Source: Alphaproteobacteria bacterium (GTDB taxonomy: Bacteria; Pseudomonadota; Alphaproteobacteria; UBA2966). From it: a stretch of DNA of 53,120 nucleotides. Positions 25,428 to 33,559 of the stretch are shown here, piece after piece; the stretch's first letter is position 1; every line of letters starts with the position of its first letter. The notes under the pieces were generated by a model, which searched no databases, was not told where the DNA came from, and saw only the letters and a program-made list of their open reading frames with translations. Made by a program: the position numbers and the translations under genes. Location: assembly GCA_018650465.1 (NCBI GenBank), contig JABIFY010000048.1:1-53120 (forward strand). The letters are read 5' to 3'.

Positions 25428-26327
25428 ATGATCGATAAAGAAAATGCCCCATCCAACATGGGCTTGTGGCTGACCTTGACACCAGGTGTTTTTGTCTTCC
25501 TCTGGAGCACAGGGTTTATCGGCGCGAAACTGGGGCTACCCTATGTCGAACCCATGACATTCCTCAGCTGGCGCTTTGGTATCGTGGCCGCGCTCATGTT
25601 GTTGTTGGCCCTGGTAACGGGCGCACCCTGGCCAAAGGATCTGAAGATGGTCGTGCATATCGCCATTGCCGGTGTGATGCTGCAGGCGGTCTATCTTGGT
25701 GGCGTATTTGCCTCCATCAGTCATGGCGTGCCCGCCGGGGTGTCGGCCTTGATTGTCGGTGTACAACCCATCCTGACAGCCATTGCTGCTGGTCCCTTCC
25801 TGGGTGAAAAAATCAGCCGCCGGCAATGGCTGGGGTTTTTACTGGGCCTTATAGGTGTGACCCTGGTGGTCTGGAACAAACTCGGTCTCGGGGCAGGTAC
25901 CCCGTGGGGCATGAGCCTGTCAGTCATCGCCTTGTTTGGTATTACCGGTGGCACGCTTTATCAAAAGAAATATTGCCCCAACCTTGATCTGCGCACCGGG
26001 GCCGTGATCCAGTTTTCTGTCAGCACAGTCATCCTTTTCCTCTTCGCCTGGTATGGCGAGACCATGGAAATTATCTGGAGTGGCGAATTTATCTTTGCCC
26101 TGGCCTGGCTCTGTATCGTCATGTCCTTTGGGGCCATTAGTTTGTTGTTCATCCTGATCCGGCGCGGTGAGGCAGCCAAGGTTGCCAGCCTGTTTTATAT
26201 GGTGCCGCCCTCCACCGCCCTGATCGCCTTTTTTATGTTTGATGAGACATTGGATGGCGTGGCCCTGGGCGGGATGGCCATTGCTGTCTTTGGTGTGGCC
26301 CTGGTAAATTTAAAGCGCCGCACATGA
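25428..26327 (+). CDS. EamA/DMT-family transporter
   Basis: 299 aa from ATG 25428 (GAAAG upstream). The frame is open a further 49 codons but that part runs through the divergent promoter region. Ten predicted helices; PGVFVFLWSTGFIGAKLGLPYVEPMTFLSWRF is the typical repeat-1 start, and IQFSVSTVILFLFAW and FYMVPPSTALIAFFMFDETL belong to repeat 2. The stop overlaps the ChaC start by four bases, so it is translationally coupled to gamma-glutamylcyclotransferase. A thiol or gamma-glutamyl-compound export role is possible but only inferred. Confidence 0.87.
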   Translation: MIDKENAPSNMGLWLTLTPGVFVFLWSTGFIGAKLGLPYVEPMTFLSWRFGIVAALMLLLALVTGAPWPKDLKMVVHIAIAGVMLQAVYLGGVFASISHGVPAGVSALIVGVQPILTAIAAGPFLGEKISRRQWLGFLLGLIGVTLVVWNKLGLGAGTPWGMSLSVIALFGITGGTLYQKKYCPNLDLRTGAVIQFSVSTVILFLFAWYGETMEIIWSGEFIFALAWLCIVMSFGAISLLFILIRRGEAAKVASLFYMVPPSTALIAFFMFDETLDGVALGGMAIAVFGVALVNLKRRT

Positions 26328-26896
26328 CATGGCGGGGCCGGGTTCAGGCGAAACTCACTGCAGAAAAATCCGACCTCTGGGTGTTCGGCTATGGCTCTTT
26401 GATGTGGAAGCCGGACTTTGCCTATACAGATATGCTGGAAGCCAGGCTTTTTGGCTTCCACCGCGCACCTTGTGTTTTTTCCTGGCACCATCGTGGCACA
26501 GAAAACAATCCAGGACTGGTCATGGGTCTGGATGCCGGTGGCAGTTGCCGGGGTCGTATCCTGCGGGTCAAACAGTCTGACGCGCCTGCTGTAATGGACT
26601 ATTTGCACGAACGGGAAATGATTTCCGGCGTCTATAAACCAACCTTGCGGACGCTGCACATGGCCAAGGGCCGGGTTGAAAAACGCACGGCACTTTGTTT
26701 TGTTACCGAGCGAAAGCATGTTCAATATGCGGGTGGCCTGGATTTTGAGACCCAGGTCAAACTTATTCGCAACGGCATCGGGCCCAGCGGCAAATGTGTA
26801 GATTATTTCGCCGAAACCATCGCCCACATGGACGAACTTGGTATCGCCGATGGGCCCTTGCATAAATTGCTGGCAGCGGTGCAGAAAAAAAGTTAA
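26324..26896 (+). CDS. ChaC-like gamma-glutamylcyclotransferase
   Basis: A 190-aa enzyme that would cleave glutathione to 5-oxoproline and Cys-Gly. The substrate-binding motif YGSLMW is at 23-28. The catalytic glutamate is in YLHEREM (Glu96/Glu98). FHRAPCVFSWHHRGTENNPGLVMGLD matches the ChaC family. Length is normal for bacterial ChaC. It overlaps the upstream EamA stop by four bases. Confidence 0.9.
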   Translation: MTWRGRVQAKLTAEKSDLWVFGYGSLMWKPDFAYTDMLEARLFGFHRAPCVFSWHHRGTENNPGLVMGLDAGGSCRGRILRVKQSDAPAVMDYLHEREMISGVYKPTLRTLHMAKGRVEKRTALCFVTERKHVQYAGGLDFETQVKLIRNGIGPSGKCVDYFAETIAHMDELGIADGPLHKLLAAVQKKS

Positions 26897-27004
26897 GCGA
26901 GGTCAACACTTAAGCACCTTGCCGGGTAAGACCGACGTTTGTCTGGTTTTATTATTCCACCATGCACCACGAGAGCCAGGCTTTGCTTCCATGCATAAAG
27001 GCTA

Positions 27005-27565
27005 TCATCCCCGCATCTTCGCCAGTGCATGTGGCGGCGTCGTAAAGGGTGCGCCCAGGGGGGCGTCTTTGGTTTCAGAATATTGGTTCAGGGACCAATG
27101 AACTGTCGGGAACGCCAGGTCATCCCACGGGATATCGTCCCAATGAAATAATTCAACTTCAGCACTTTCCTCGCCAACGCCATAATTTTCGGTCAGCAAA
27201 CGTGCCCGGTAAATGATCTGCACGTGGCTGATGCGCGGGATGTCGTAGATCGCCAGAATGCCATCGACCTCGATATCTGCCAGGGCCTCTTCTTTTGCTT
27301 CGCGGGCCGCACCTTCCGCGGTGCTTTCGTTTTCTTCCATAAAACCGGCGGGGATGGTCCAGTAGCCGCTGCGCGGTTCAATGGACCTGCGACACAGCAG
27401 GAACTTGTCTTCCCAGGTGCAGACAGCGCCAACGATGATCTTTGGGTTAACGTAGTTGATGAAGCCGCAAGAATCACAGACCAGGCGGTCGCGATTGTCG
27501 CCATCCGGCATACGGTTGGAAAAATCTCCGGCCAAATCGGACGGTGGTGCCAGCGGCTTTGACAT
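27005..27565 (-). CDS. NUDIX hydrolase with N-terminal zinc-ribbon segment
   Basis: 186 aa from ATG 27565; a TTG at 27586 is a weaker alternative. A half zinc ribbon (LVCDSCGFINYVNPKIIVGAV) precedes the NUDIX domain. The NUDIX box runs from GFMEENESTAEGAAREAKEE, with the REAKEE metal-binding core, at about residues 88-110. It hydrolyses a nucleoside diphosphate linked to another moiety, perhaps NADH or ADP-ribose as in NudC-like proteins, but the substrate is not decided. It is monocistronic. The terminator at 27701-27727 belongs to the gene on its other side. Confidence 0.9.
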   Translation of the reverse strand: MSKPLAPPSDLAGDFSNRMPDGDNRDRLVCDSCGFINYVNPKIIVGAVCTWEDKFLLCRRSIEPRSGYWTIPAGFMEENESTAEGAAREAKEEALADIEVDGILAIYDIPRISHVQIIYRARLLTENYGVGEESAEVELFHWDDIPWDDLAFPTVHWSLNQYSETKDAPLGAPFTTPPHALAKMRG

Positions 27566-27700
27566 GAACCCGGTTGCTCCCTGCAAATAAGGCTTCGCAT
27601 GACCCCGGTTTAAACGGGATCGCTTCTGCTTTGTTTATTCGTGCGCTCCCAAGGTTTGAGGAAACGCTCTGGCTATTATGCCCGAAGTTCACGGCAAGAA

Positions 27701-27727
27701 AAAAGCCCCGGCCGAAAATCCGGGGCT
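27701..27727 (-). terminator. rho-independent terminator downstream of the 73-aa gene
   Basis: On the minus strand AGCCCCGG pairs with CCGGGGCT (27720-27727 with 27704-27711, eight perfect pairs) and is followed by TTTTTTCTTG. It lies 77 bp after the stop codon of the small gene at 27804-28025, supporting that gene as a real transcript. Confidence 0.8.
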
Positions 27728-27803
27728 AATTTCCAGGGCGACTCCGATTTTAATGGAATCGCTCTGATCATGTAAATGTTCTCAGGTGGCTCGATCTTCC
27801 TGA

Positions 27804-28025
27804 TCAAGCCCTGATGTTGACCCCACCACCTTCGCTGGCTTTTCGCGAGGCCCGTCGTTCCGCTTCTTCTCGTTCTCTTTCGCGCTTGGTTTCCTGGGCT
27901 GCCGCTTCTTCTGTCTTGGCCACGGCCCGGCGCGTTTCCTGTTCCCGAACCTTGGATGGTTGCGGGCTTTGTTGGGCTGCCGCTGCTGTTTGTTCAACAG
28001 GCGGTGCGGCTTGTCCTATTTCCAT
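27804..28025 (-). CDS. small charged Ala/Glu/Arg-rich protein, unknown function
   Basis: 73 aa. It starts at ATG 28025 with a strong AAGGAG ribosome site six bases upstream and ends 77 bp before a good terminator, which together make it a credible gene despite its short length. The N-terminal third is Pro/Gln/Ala-rich and probably disordered. Residues ~25-60 are a highly charged helix (RREREREEAERRAS type) and the end is GGGVNIRA, like the hydrophobic tails of other small alphaproteobacterial proteins. There is no signal peptide or membrane segment. Function is unknown. Confidence 0.6.
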   Translation of the reverse strand: MEIGQAAPPVEQTAAAAQQSPQPSKVREQETRRAVAKTEEAAAQETKREREREEAERRASRKASEGGGVNIRA

Positions 28026-28331
28026 CTCGGCTCCTTCAGCGCCTCACGGCGCGTGATGTTGACTCTGTCCGCGACAAGTTCAGGCACATTCAGCACCTCT
28101 CGTCACATCCAGTTTGTCGTTGCTGTGGCCGAATTCTTCAGCGTTCTCAAAATCATTACGCTGCTGCTATTTATTGCAATCGCATTTTCTGCCGACAGCA
28201 ATATCAAATGGGTAACCAGCACGTGTTCTGCCGGAAAACCAGATTTACTTAAAGAACCCTCACATGATCAATCCTCATGCCGTCATCTGTCAAGCGAATA
28301 AAGCTTTTCTTAACCATGATTTTGGCCTGCC
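28026..28331. other. intergenic region without recognised genes
   Basis: 306 bp. Plus-strand frames exist here but overlap the small gene and encode Cys- and Ser-rich sequence with no family pattern. It presumably holds the promoter of the 73-aa gene. Nothing else is visible. Confidence 0.5.
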
Positions 28332-28394
28332 TTGGGTCCTGGAATCGGGCAAGTGGTTCAGGACGTGCCACATGTCCTGGTTGATTTGACCCAA
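28332..28394. repeat. nested inverted repeats upstream of the candidate small RNA
   Basis: The inner stem is CAGGACGTG (28359-28367) and CATGTCCTG (28371-28379), nine pairs with one G-U and a three-base loop. The outer arms TTGGGTC (28332-28338) and GACCCAA (28388-28394) are exact complements. The 12-mer TCCTGGTTGATT at 28375-28386 recurs at 28438-28449. It could be a regulator site or a structured RNA leader. Confidence 0.5.
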
Positions 28395-28504
28395 AATAGG
28401 TCACAATAAGCCAATATCACCCCCTGATGGTTGCGAATCCTGGTTGATTCAAATGACTTGCAGGAAATTTATGAGTCTTGAAAAAACTGGCATAGTAGTT
28501 GCAG

Positions 28505-28642
28505 TAACTAGGTTGAAGATCAACCGGTCCCCCACTGGAAGACTTCGATCAGGAGACTCCCCTCTCCTGTTAAACTTTCGGGTTTTCCCCAAGACCCGAT
28601 AAAAGAATGGAGGCGTAATCCCCTTACGTCTCCATTTTTTTG
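28505..28642 (+). ncRNA. candidate small regulatory RNA with serial C-rich loops
   Basis: About 140 nt folding into consecutive hairpins: GGTTGA-aga-TCAACC (28511-28525); CCGGT-ccccc-ACTGG (28524-28538, exclusive with the first by two bases); CAGGAGA-ctcccc-TCTCCTG (28550-28569); CGGGTTTT-cccc-AAGACCCG (28579-28598); and a 12-pair terminator stem with loop TCCCC (28607-28635) followed by seven Ts. Four successive apical loops are C-rich, as expected of an RNA that pairs with Shine-Dalgarno or G-rich sites. There is no convincing open frame. The 5' end is a guess; TTGAAA at 28478 may be a -35 box. The opposite strand (loops GGGG) is a less likely reading. Confidence 0.65.
28607..28642 (+). terminator. 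strong terminator, shared between the small RNA and the ccm operon
   Basis: ATGGAGGCGTAA (28607-28618) pairs with TTACGTCTCCAT (28624-28635), 12 pairs with one G-U and a five-base loop, then TTTTTTTG on the plus strand. On the minus strand the stem is followed by TTCTTTT, so it can also end transcription from ccmI, whose stop codon is 8 bp away. Confidence 0.88.
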
Positions 28643-28649
28643 TTTTCGG

Positions 28650-30068
28650 CTACTGAAGTGGAAGTTTTGCCAGCTGGCCACTGACTGCTTGCCAGGCTTG
28701 ACCGTCTTTGGGCAACAAGGTCAGCAACTTTGTCCAGCGTTCCCGTGCCAGACTGAACTGCTTGTTCTGCGAGGCCGCAAGCCCGGTGAAATACAAGGCA
28801 TCCTGGTTATCCGGTTTGATCGCCAGTACTTTTTTGAAGATGTCGACCGCTTCCGTCGGCAAGGGTTTGCTGCGGTCAGATTTCTCGATTAGGGCTGACG
28901 CCCGTTGCATCATGGCATCAATGTTGTTGGGCTGAAGGCGCGTAATCTGGGCCAGGGCTTCGGCGGCTTTGTCTTGCTCACCCAAAACACCATAGGCGCG
29001 GGCCAGGCGCTGCCAGCCTTCCAGGTCATCAGGCTCATCCTTCAGGCGTTCGGCCAGGCGGTTCACCATGCTGCGGATCATTTCCGACCGGTCACCAGTG
29101 CTCATGTCTTTTGCGGCAGCCACATCTGCCTGGCTTGGTCCGGGAGCCTGAGCGGCTTCGTCAGATGCCGGCATCTGGTTCCCGCCGGTTGGCGCCAGGG
29201 ATTTAGGAAGTACGGAAGCCAACTCAACGCCCTGGGCTTTGGCGACTTTTTCCAGACGTTGCATCAAGGCTGGCATCCAGGGTGCATCCGCCGGACTGTC
29301 AGCCACAAGTGCCAGCCAGCCGTCCATGGCCGCCTGCAAGTCATCCTGTTGGGCTGCAAATTCGGCCAGATAAAACCGCGATCCCATATGGGTTGGGTCG
29401 ATCTTGAGGGCCTTTTCAAAGGCTTCTTTTGCCGCCGGGATGACCTCGTTGCCGGATGTCAGGACCAGGCTTTCACCATAGGACATCAGCAAGTCGGTGT
29501 TGTCTGGTTCCAGTTTCAGGGCTTGTTGAAAGGCGTTTGCCGCCTCATCATATTGCGCGACCGAGCTATAGGATTGGCCCAGCAAGGACCAGCCATCGAG
29601 ATTGTCGGGTTCGGTTTCCATGCGTTTGGCGAGGCGTTCAATGACCTCCCGCATTTTGCCCGGTTGTCCATCGGCTGGCGGGGTTGAGCGTTGGGCAAAC
29701 GGCTGGCCCGGAACGCCAGGTGTGCCCAACTGGGCGTACATAAAGAAGCCAAGCACAGCCATACCAAGAGCAATCATGGCGGCAACCGGCAAGGAGCGTG
29801 CTGCGGCTGATTTTTGCGCATCGCCGGCCACTTCGCCGGTATTCAAGCCCAGCATGCGGCGTTCTATTTCCAGCTTTGCCGCCTTGCCTTCGTCGTCAGA
29901 CAAAAGGCCGCGCCGGACATCGCTTTCAAGTTCCCGCAGTTGATCGCGGTAAACCTCAAGGGAAAAGTCATCACGTGTGATCGACGCCTTGCCTGATCGC
30001 AACATGGGCACAACAACGAACAAGGCCGCGACAATGGTCATCAGCGATAGAACAAGCCAGAGCGTCAT
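28650..30068 (-). CDS. ccmI: cytochrome c biogenesis protein CcmI
   Basis: 472 aa. Two N-terminal membrane helices (about 3-22 and 90-108) flank a cytoplasmic loop with SLEVYRDQLRELESDVRRGLLSDDEGKAAKLEIERRML split by charged turns, the CcmI signature. A long periplasmic region has at least five TPR-like repeats (WSLLGQSYSSVAQYDEAANAFQQAL; WQRLARAYGVLGEQDKAAEAL). CcmI holds apocytochrome c C-termini and hands them to the CcmF/CcmH haem lyase. Last gene of the ccm operon; its ATG overlaps the ccmH stop by four bases. Confidence 0.94.
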   Translation of the reverse strand: MTLWLVLSLMTIVAALFVVVPMLRSGKASITRDDFSLEVYRDQLRELESDVRRGLLSDDEGKAAKLEIERRMLGLNTGEVAGDAQKSAAARSLPVAAMIALGMAVLGFFMYAQLGTPGVPGQPFAQRSTPPADGQPGKMREVIERLAKRMETEPDNLDGWSLLGQSYSSVAQYDEAANAFQQALKLEPDNTDLLMSYGESLVLTSGNEVIPAAKEAFEKALKIDPTHMGSRFYLAEFAAQQDDLQAAMDGWLALVADSPADAPWMPALMQRLEKVAKAQGVELASVLPKSLAPTGGNQMPASDEAAQAPGPSQADVAAAKDMSTGDRSEMIRSMVNRLAERLKDEPDDLEGWQRLARAYGVLGEQDKAAEALAQITRLQPNNIDAMMQRASALIEKSDRSKPLPTEAVDIFKKVLAIKPDNQDALYFTGLAASQNKQFSLARERWTKLLTLLPKDGQAWQAVSGQLAKLPLQ

Positions 30069-30565
30069 GAGTTGCCTTCTTGTGTGTCATCCAAAAGTTT
30101 TTTCAGTTTCACTTCTTCCTCTGCGTTCAGAGAAGCTGCTGTAGCGACAGGCACAATTCTGCTGCGCCGCATAAACAAAAAGACACCGAACAGAGCCAGC
30201 AGGAAGATCACCACGGGGCCGAACCACAACACATAGGTGCTTGATTTAACCGGAGGGTCCAGCAACACCCAGTCACCGTATCGGTCAACGATATAGGCGA
30301 GGGTTTCGTCATCGCTGTCACCGGCAGCGATGCGCTGGCGCACCAAAATGCGCAAATCGCGCGCCAGTTCCGCGTTGGAATCGCTAATGGACTGGTTTTG
30401 GCAAACCAGACAACGCAACAATTTATGCAAGGCCAGGGCACGGGTTTCATCTACCGGATTTTCCAGGGGTTTGTCGATTGTTGACTGAGCCTGCACCAGT
30501 ACAGGGGTAACCAATATCGAAACAATGGCAAAAATCAGGACAATAAATCTGGCGAAGCGGTTCAT
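30065..30565 (-). CDS. ccmH: cytochrome c maturation protein CcmH
   Basis: 166 aa with a signal/anchor sequence (about 6-26) and a C-terminal membrane helix (about 107-125). The redox motif is LRCLVCQNQSISDSNAELARDLR, with Cys52 and Cys55. It reduces the CxxCH disulfide of apocytochromes so that haem can attach, working with CcmG and CcmF. It corresponds to the N-terminal (CcmL) half of the fused E. coli CcmH, with ccmI encoding the TPR half. It overlaps both neighbours by ATGA. Confidence 0.96.
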   Translation of the reverse strand: MNRFARFIVLIFAIVSILVTPVLVQAQSTIDKPLENPVDETRALALHKLLRCLVCQNQSISDSNAELARDLRILVRQRIAAGDSDDETLAYIVDRYGDWVLLDPPVKSSTYVLWFGPVVIFLLALFGVFLFMRRSRIVPVATAASLNAEEEVKLKKLLDDTQEGNS

Positions 30566-31098
30566 TTTTTGGCTTTTAACTTTCGCACCAGGGGCAGGAT
30601 CTTGTTGTCCAGATCATCCTGAGAGACAACGCCAACATGCTTGTAGCGAATGCGCCCGCCTTGATCGACAACAAAGGTTTCCGGCACGCCATAGACGCCC
30701 CAGTCGATGCCCACGCGGCCATTGCGATCGGCACCGGCCCGTTTATAGGGATTGCCGTACCGCGCCAACCAGTTGCTGGCATTGTCGGGGTCGTCTTTGT
30801 AATTGATGCCATGCAGGGTGACCTCGCCGGACTTGGCCAGCGCCATGAAGACGGGATGCTCAACCCGGCAAGGGCCACACCACGAGGCAAAGACGTTCAC
30901 CAAAGTGACTTCACCCACTTGCAAGTCGGCGGACTTCAGCCCCAGATCATGATCCTTGACCGGCGGCAAGTTGAACTCCGGTACCGGCTTGTCGATCAGG
31001 GCTGAGGGAATGTCACGCGGCTTCAGACCCAGCCCCACATAAAGGGCGACGGCAAGGGCAAAAAACAGCACAAAGGGAATAATGTAACCAAGACGCAT
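30562..31098 (-). CDS. ccmG: thiol:disulfide interchange protein CcmG/DsbE
   Basis: 178 aa from ATG 31098, one base after the ccmF stop; the frame is open 29 codons further inside ccmF. An N-terminal membrane anchor (about 5-24) precedes a periplasmic thioredoxin domain with active site Cys74-Gly-Pro-Cys77 in NVFASWCGPCRVEHP. The GVYGVPETFVVD segment carries the cis-proline and the acidic residues typical of CcmG. It passes reductant from CcdA/DsbD to CcmH and apocytochromes. Confidence 0.95.
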   Translation of the reverse strand: MRLGYIIPFVLFFALAVALYVGLGLKPRDIPSALIDKPVPEFNLPPVKDHDLGLKSADLQVGEVTLVNVFASWCGPCRVEHPVFMALAKSGEVTLHGINYKDDPDNASNWLARYGNPYKRAGADRNGRVGIDWGVYGVPETFVVDQGGRIRYKHVGVVSQDDLDNKILPLVRKLKAKK

Positions 31099-31099
31099 A

Positions 31100-33085
31100 T
31101 CAGGCTTTCGCCTCCTTGAGGGGGGCAGACTTTCGCTTGGCGGCAGGCGCACCCACACGGTGCCGCCGATCAGACAGGGAGACAAAACCGCCGATGACCA
31201 TGATCAGACATCCAGCCCAAATCCAGTGCACCAGCGGTTTGACATAAAATCGGGTGGCATAGCCGCCCTTGCCATCCGCGTCACCGATCACGGCATAAAG
31301 ATCAGATGTCAAAGTCGGGCGGATGGCAGCTTCTGTGGTGGTCATGGTGGAAGTTGTGAACGACCGGGTTTCCGGCTCCATTGTCGTGATATATTCACCT
31401 TCCGAGGAAACATCGAAGGTACCGCGCAAGGCTGAATAGTTTGGCCCCTGAACGGTTTTGGCCCCCTTCAGGGTCAAATCATACTGGCCAATGGAAATGG
31501 TCTCACCAGGGCGCATGACCTTGGCTTGTTCTTCCGTCCAGGACTCCACACCGGTTACACCCATGATGACAATACCTACGCCAATGTGGGCCAGGGTCAT
31601 GCCGTGGGCCGCACGGGGCAGGCCGCGCAAGCGACGCCAGCTATCGGCAGGCGATATGGTGAACAGTTTGAGACGGGCGAACCACTCCAGCAAGGCACCG
31701 GCCACCAGCCAGACACCCAGGGCCATGCCAAAGATGGCCAATACAGGCCCTCCCGTGCGCAGATACCAGGTACCAAGTGCCACAACGACAGACAGGGCAA
31801 AGGCGAACTTCAGTCGCGCCATGGCTGCACCCAGGTCACCGCGCTTCCAGGCCATCATAGGGCCTGCCGCCAGCGCCACAAAAAGTGGCACCATCAGCGG
31901 CACAAAAGTGGCATTGAAATAAGGCGGGCCAACTGAAACCTTTTCACCGGTCAGGGCATCCAGAAACAGCGGATACAACGTGCCCAACAGCACCGTGGCA
32001 CAGGCCGTGGTCAGCAACATATTGTTCAGCACCAAAGCGCCTTCGCGGCTGATGGGCGAAAACAGACCGCCACTTCTCAGGGCCGGTCCGCGCATGGCAA
32101 ACAGCAACAACGATCCACCAACAACGATCGCGAGGAATAGCAAAATAAAGACACCGCGTTCCGGATCTGTGGCAAAAGCATGTACCGACGTCAGCACGCC
32201 TGAGCGCACGATGAAGGTGCCCAGCAAACTGAGCGAGAAAGTCAGGATCGCCAGTAGAATGGTCCAGGCCTTCAGGGTGTCGCGCTTTTCAACCACGATG
32301 GCCGAATGCAACAAGGCCGTGCCCAGCAGCCAGGGCATGAAAGATGCATTTTCCACCGGATCCCAGAACCACCAACCACCCCAACCCAGCTCGTAATAGG
32401 CCCACCAACTGCCAAGGGCGATGCCGATGGTCAGGAAGCACCAGGCCAGCAGGGTCCATGGACGAACCCAGCGGGCCCAGGCCGGATCGACCCGGCCTTC
32501 AATCAGGGCCGCAATAGCAAAGGAAAAGGCCATGGAAAAACCCACATAGCCCAGATAGAGAAAGGGTGGATGAATGGCGAGGCCCGGGTCCTGCAACAAA
32601 GGGTTCAGGCCATTACCATCAAGCGGCGGATTGGGCAGGCGTTCAAAGGGGGTAGAGGTTAACAGAATAAAGAGCAGAAAGCCGACACCAATCAGGCCTT
32701 GAACCGAAAGCACCCGCGCCCGCAAATAGGGCGGCAGATTACGGCCAAAGGCAGCAACAGCGCCACCAAACATGGCCAGGATCAATATCCATAACAACAG
32801 CGAGCCTTCATGATTGCCCCAGACACCGGAAATTTTGTACAGCATCGGCTTGGCGGAATGACTGTTGGCAACGACGGCGGTCAGCGTGAAGTCGGAAACC
32901 ACAAAGGCATAAGTCAGCGCAGCAAAAGAGACGGCAATAAAAAACAATTGGCCCAGGGCTGCGGGTCGGGCCACGGCAACCCAGGATTCAATCCCGTTTT
33001 GCGCCCCGATCAAAGGCAGGGTGCCTTGGACAATGGCCAGAACAAGCGCCAGCATCAAGGCATAGTGACCGATTTCAGCGACCAT
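31100..33085 (-). CDS. ccmF: haem lyase CcmF
   Basis: A 661-aa integral membrane protein with about fifteen helices. The tryptophan-rich motif GWGGWWFWDPVENASFMPW (near 230-250) is the haem-handling WWD domain. HPPFLYLGYVGFSMAF and the conserved His residues in periplasmic loops bind haem. The large periplasmic loop near 510-610 is normal. CcmF takes haem from holo-CcmE and attaches it to reduced apocytochrome c. Length and context are typical. Confidence 0.97.
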   Translation of the reverse strand: MVAEIGHYALMLALVLAIVQGTLPLIGAQNGIESWVAVARPAALGQLFFIAVSFAALTYAFVVSDFTLTAVVANSHSAKPMLYKISGVWGNHEGSLLLWILILAMFGGAVAAFGRNLPPYLRARVLSVQGLIGVGFLLFILLTSTPFERLPNPPLDGNGLNPLLQDPGLAIHPPFLYLGYVGFSMAFSFAIAALIEGRVDPAWARWVRPWTLLAWCFLTIGIALGSWWAYYELGWGGWWFWDPVENASFMPWLLGTALLHSAIVVEKRDTLKAWTILLAILTFSLSLLGTFIVRSGVLTSVHAFATDPERGVFILLFLAIVVGGSLLLFAMRGPALRSGGLFSPISREGALVLNNMLLTTACATVLLGTLYPLFLDALTGEKVSVGPPYFNATFVPLMVPLFVALAAGPMMAWKRGDLGAAMARLKFAFALSVVVALGTWYLRTGGPVLAIFGMALGVWLVAGALLEWFARLKLFTISPADSWRRLRGLPRAAHGMTLAHIGVGIVIMGVTGVESWTEEQAKVMRPGETISIGQYDLTLKGAKTVQGPNYSALRGTFDVSSEGEYITTMEPETRSFTTSTMTTTEAAIRPTLTSDLYAVIGDADGKGGYATRFYVKPLVHWIWAGCLIMVIGGFVSLSDRRHRVGAPAAKRKSAPLKEAKA

Positions 33086-33118
33086 GGGTTATCCTGTCAT
33101 TTTCATATCTGGCAAAAC

Positions 33119-33559
33119 TTATTCATCACCTTTCCATTGCCCTGATTTTTTCAGGGCATCGGCAACTTCCGGCGGCATATAGTTTTCGTCGTGCTTTGCC
33201 AGAACTTCGCTGGCCAGGAAGACACCGCTGGCATCCAGTTTACCCTCAGCAACAACCCCTTGTCCCTCCCGAAAAAGGTCCGGCAGGCTGCCTTTGAAGA
33301 CAACCTTGATCGCATTGTCGTGATCGGTGATGCGGAAGTGGGTTGTCATGCCGTCTTCGGCCTTTTTGACGCTTTCTTCCTCGACCAGTCCACCTAGTCT
33401 GAAACGACGATCCTGTTCAAAGGATTTGGCGGTGACATCGCTTGGCGTGTGGAAAAATACCAGGTTGTCACTGAAGGCGTTCAGCATCAGGGCCGTGGCC
33501 ACGCCCAAAAGGGCCATACCGAAGAGAACAAGATACAGGCGGCGGCGTTTGCGGGTCAT
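33119..33559 (-). CDS. ccmE: cytochrome c maturation haem chaperone CcmE
   Basis: 146 aa. A short cytoplasmic MTRKRRRL start and one membrane helix (8-27) precede a periplasmic OB-fold beta-barrel. The covalent haem-binding His123 and the axial Tyr127 lie in LAKHDENYMPPEV. FRLGGLVEEESVKK is the conserved first strand region. It receives haem from CcmC and is released by the CcmAB ATPase. The start overlaps the ccmD stop (ATGA). Confidence 0.97.
   Translation of the reverse strand: MTRKRRRLYLVLFGMALLGVATALMLNAFSDNLVFFHTPSDVTAKSFEQDRRFRLGGLVEEESVKKAEDGMTTHFRITDHDNAIKVVFKGSLPDLFREGQGVVAEGKLDASGVFLASEVLAKHDENYMPPEVADALKKSGQWKGDE

Noticed and set aside
27956-28301. Two overlapping plus-strand frames in the gene-poor region
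   Set aside because: They start inside the 73-aa minus-strand gene, are Cys/Ser-rich, and lack a ribosome site or family match.
28505-28642. The hairpin series as a minus-strand 3' UTR of the ccm operon with GGGG loops (CsrA-like sites)
   Set aside because: The terminator has a better U-run on the plus strand (seven Ts against TTCTTTT), so the plus-strand RNA is preferred; the other reading is not excluded.
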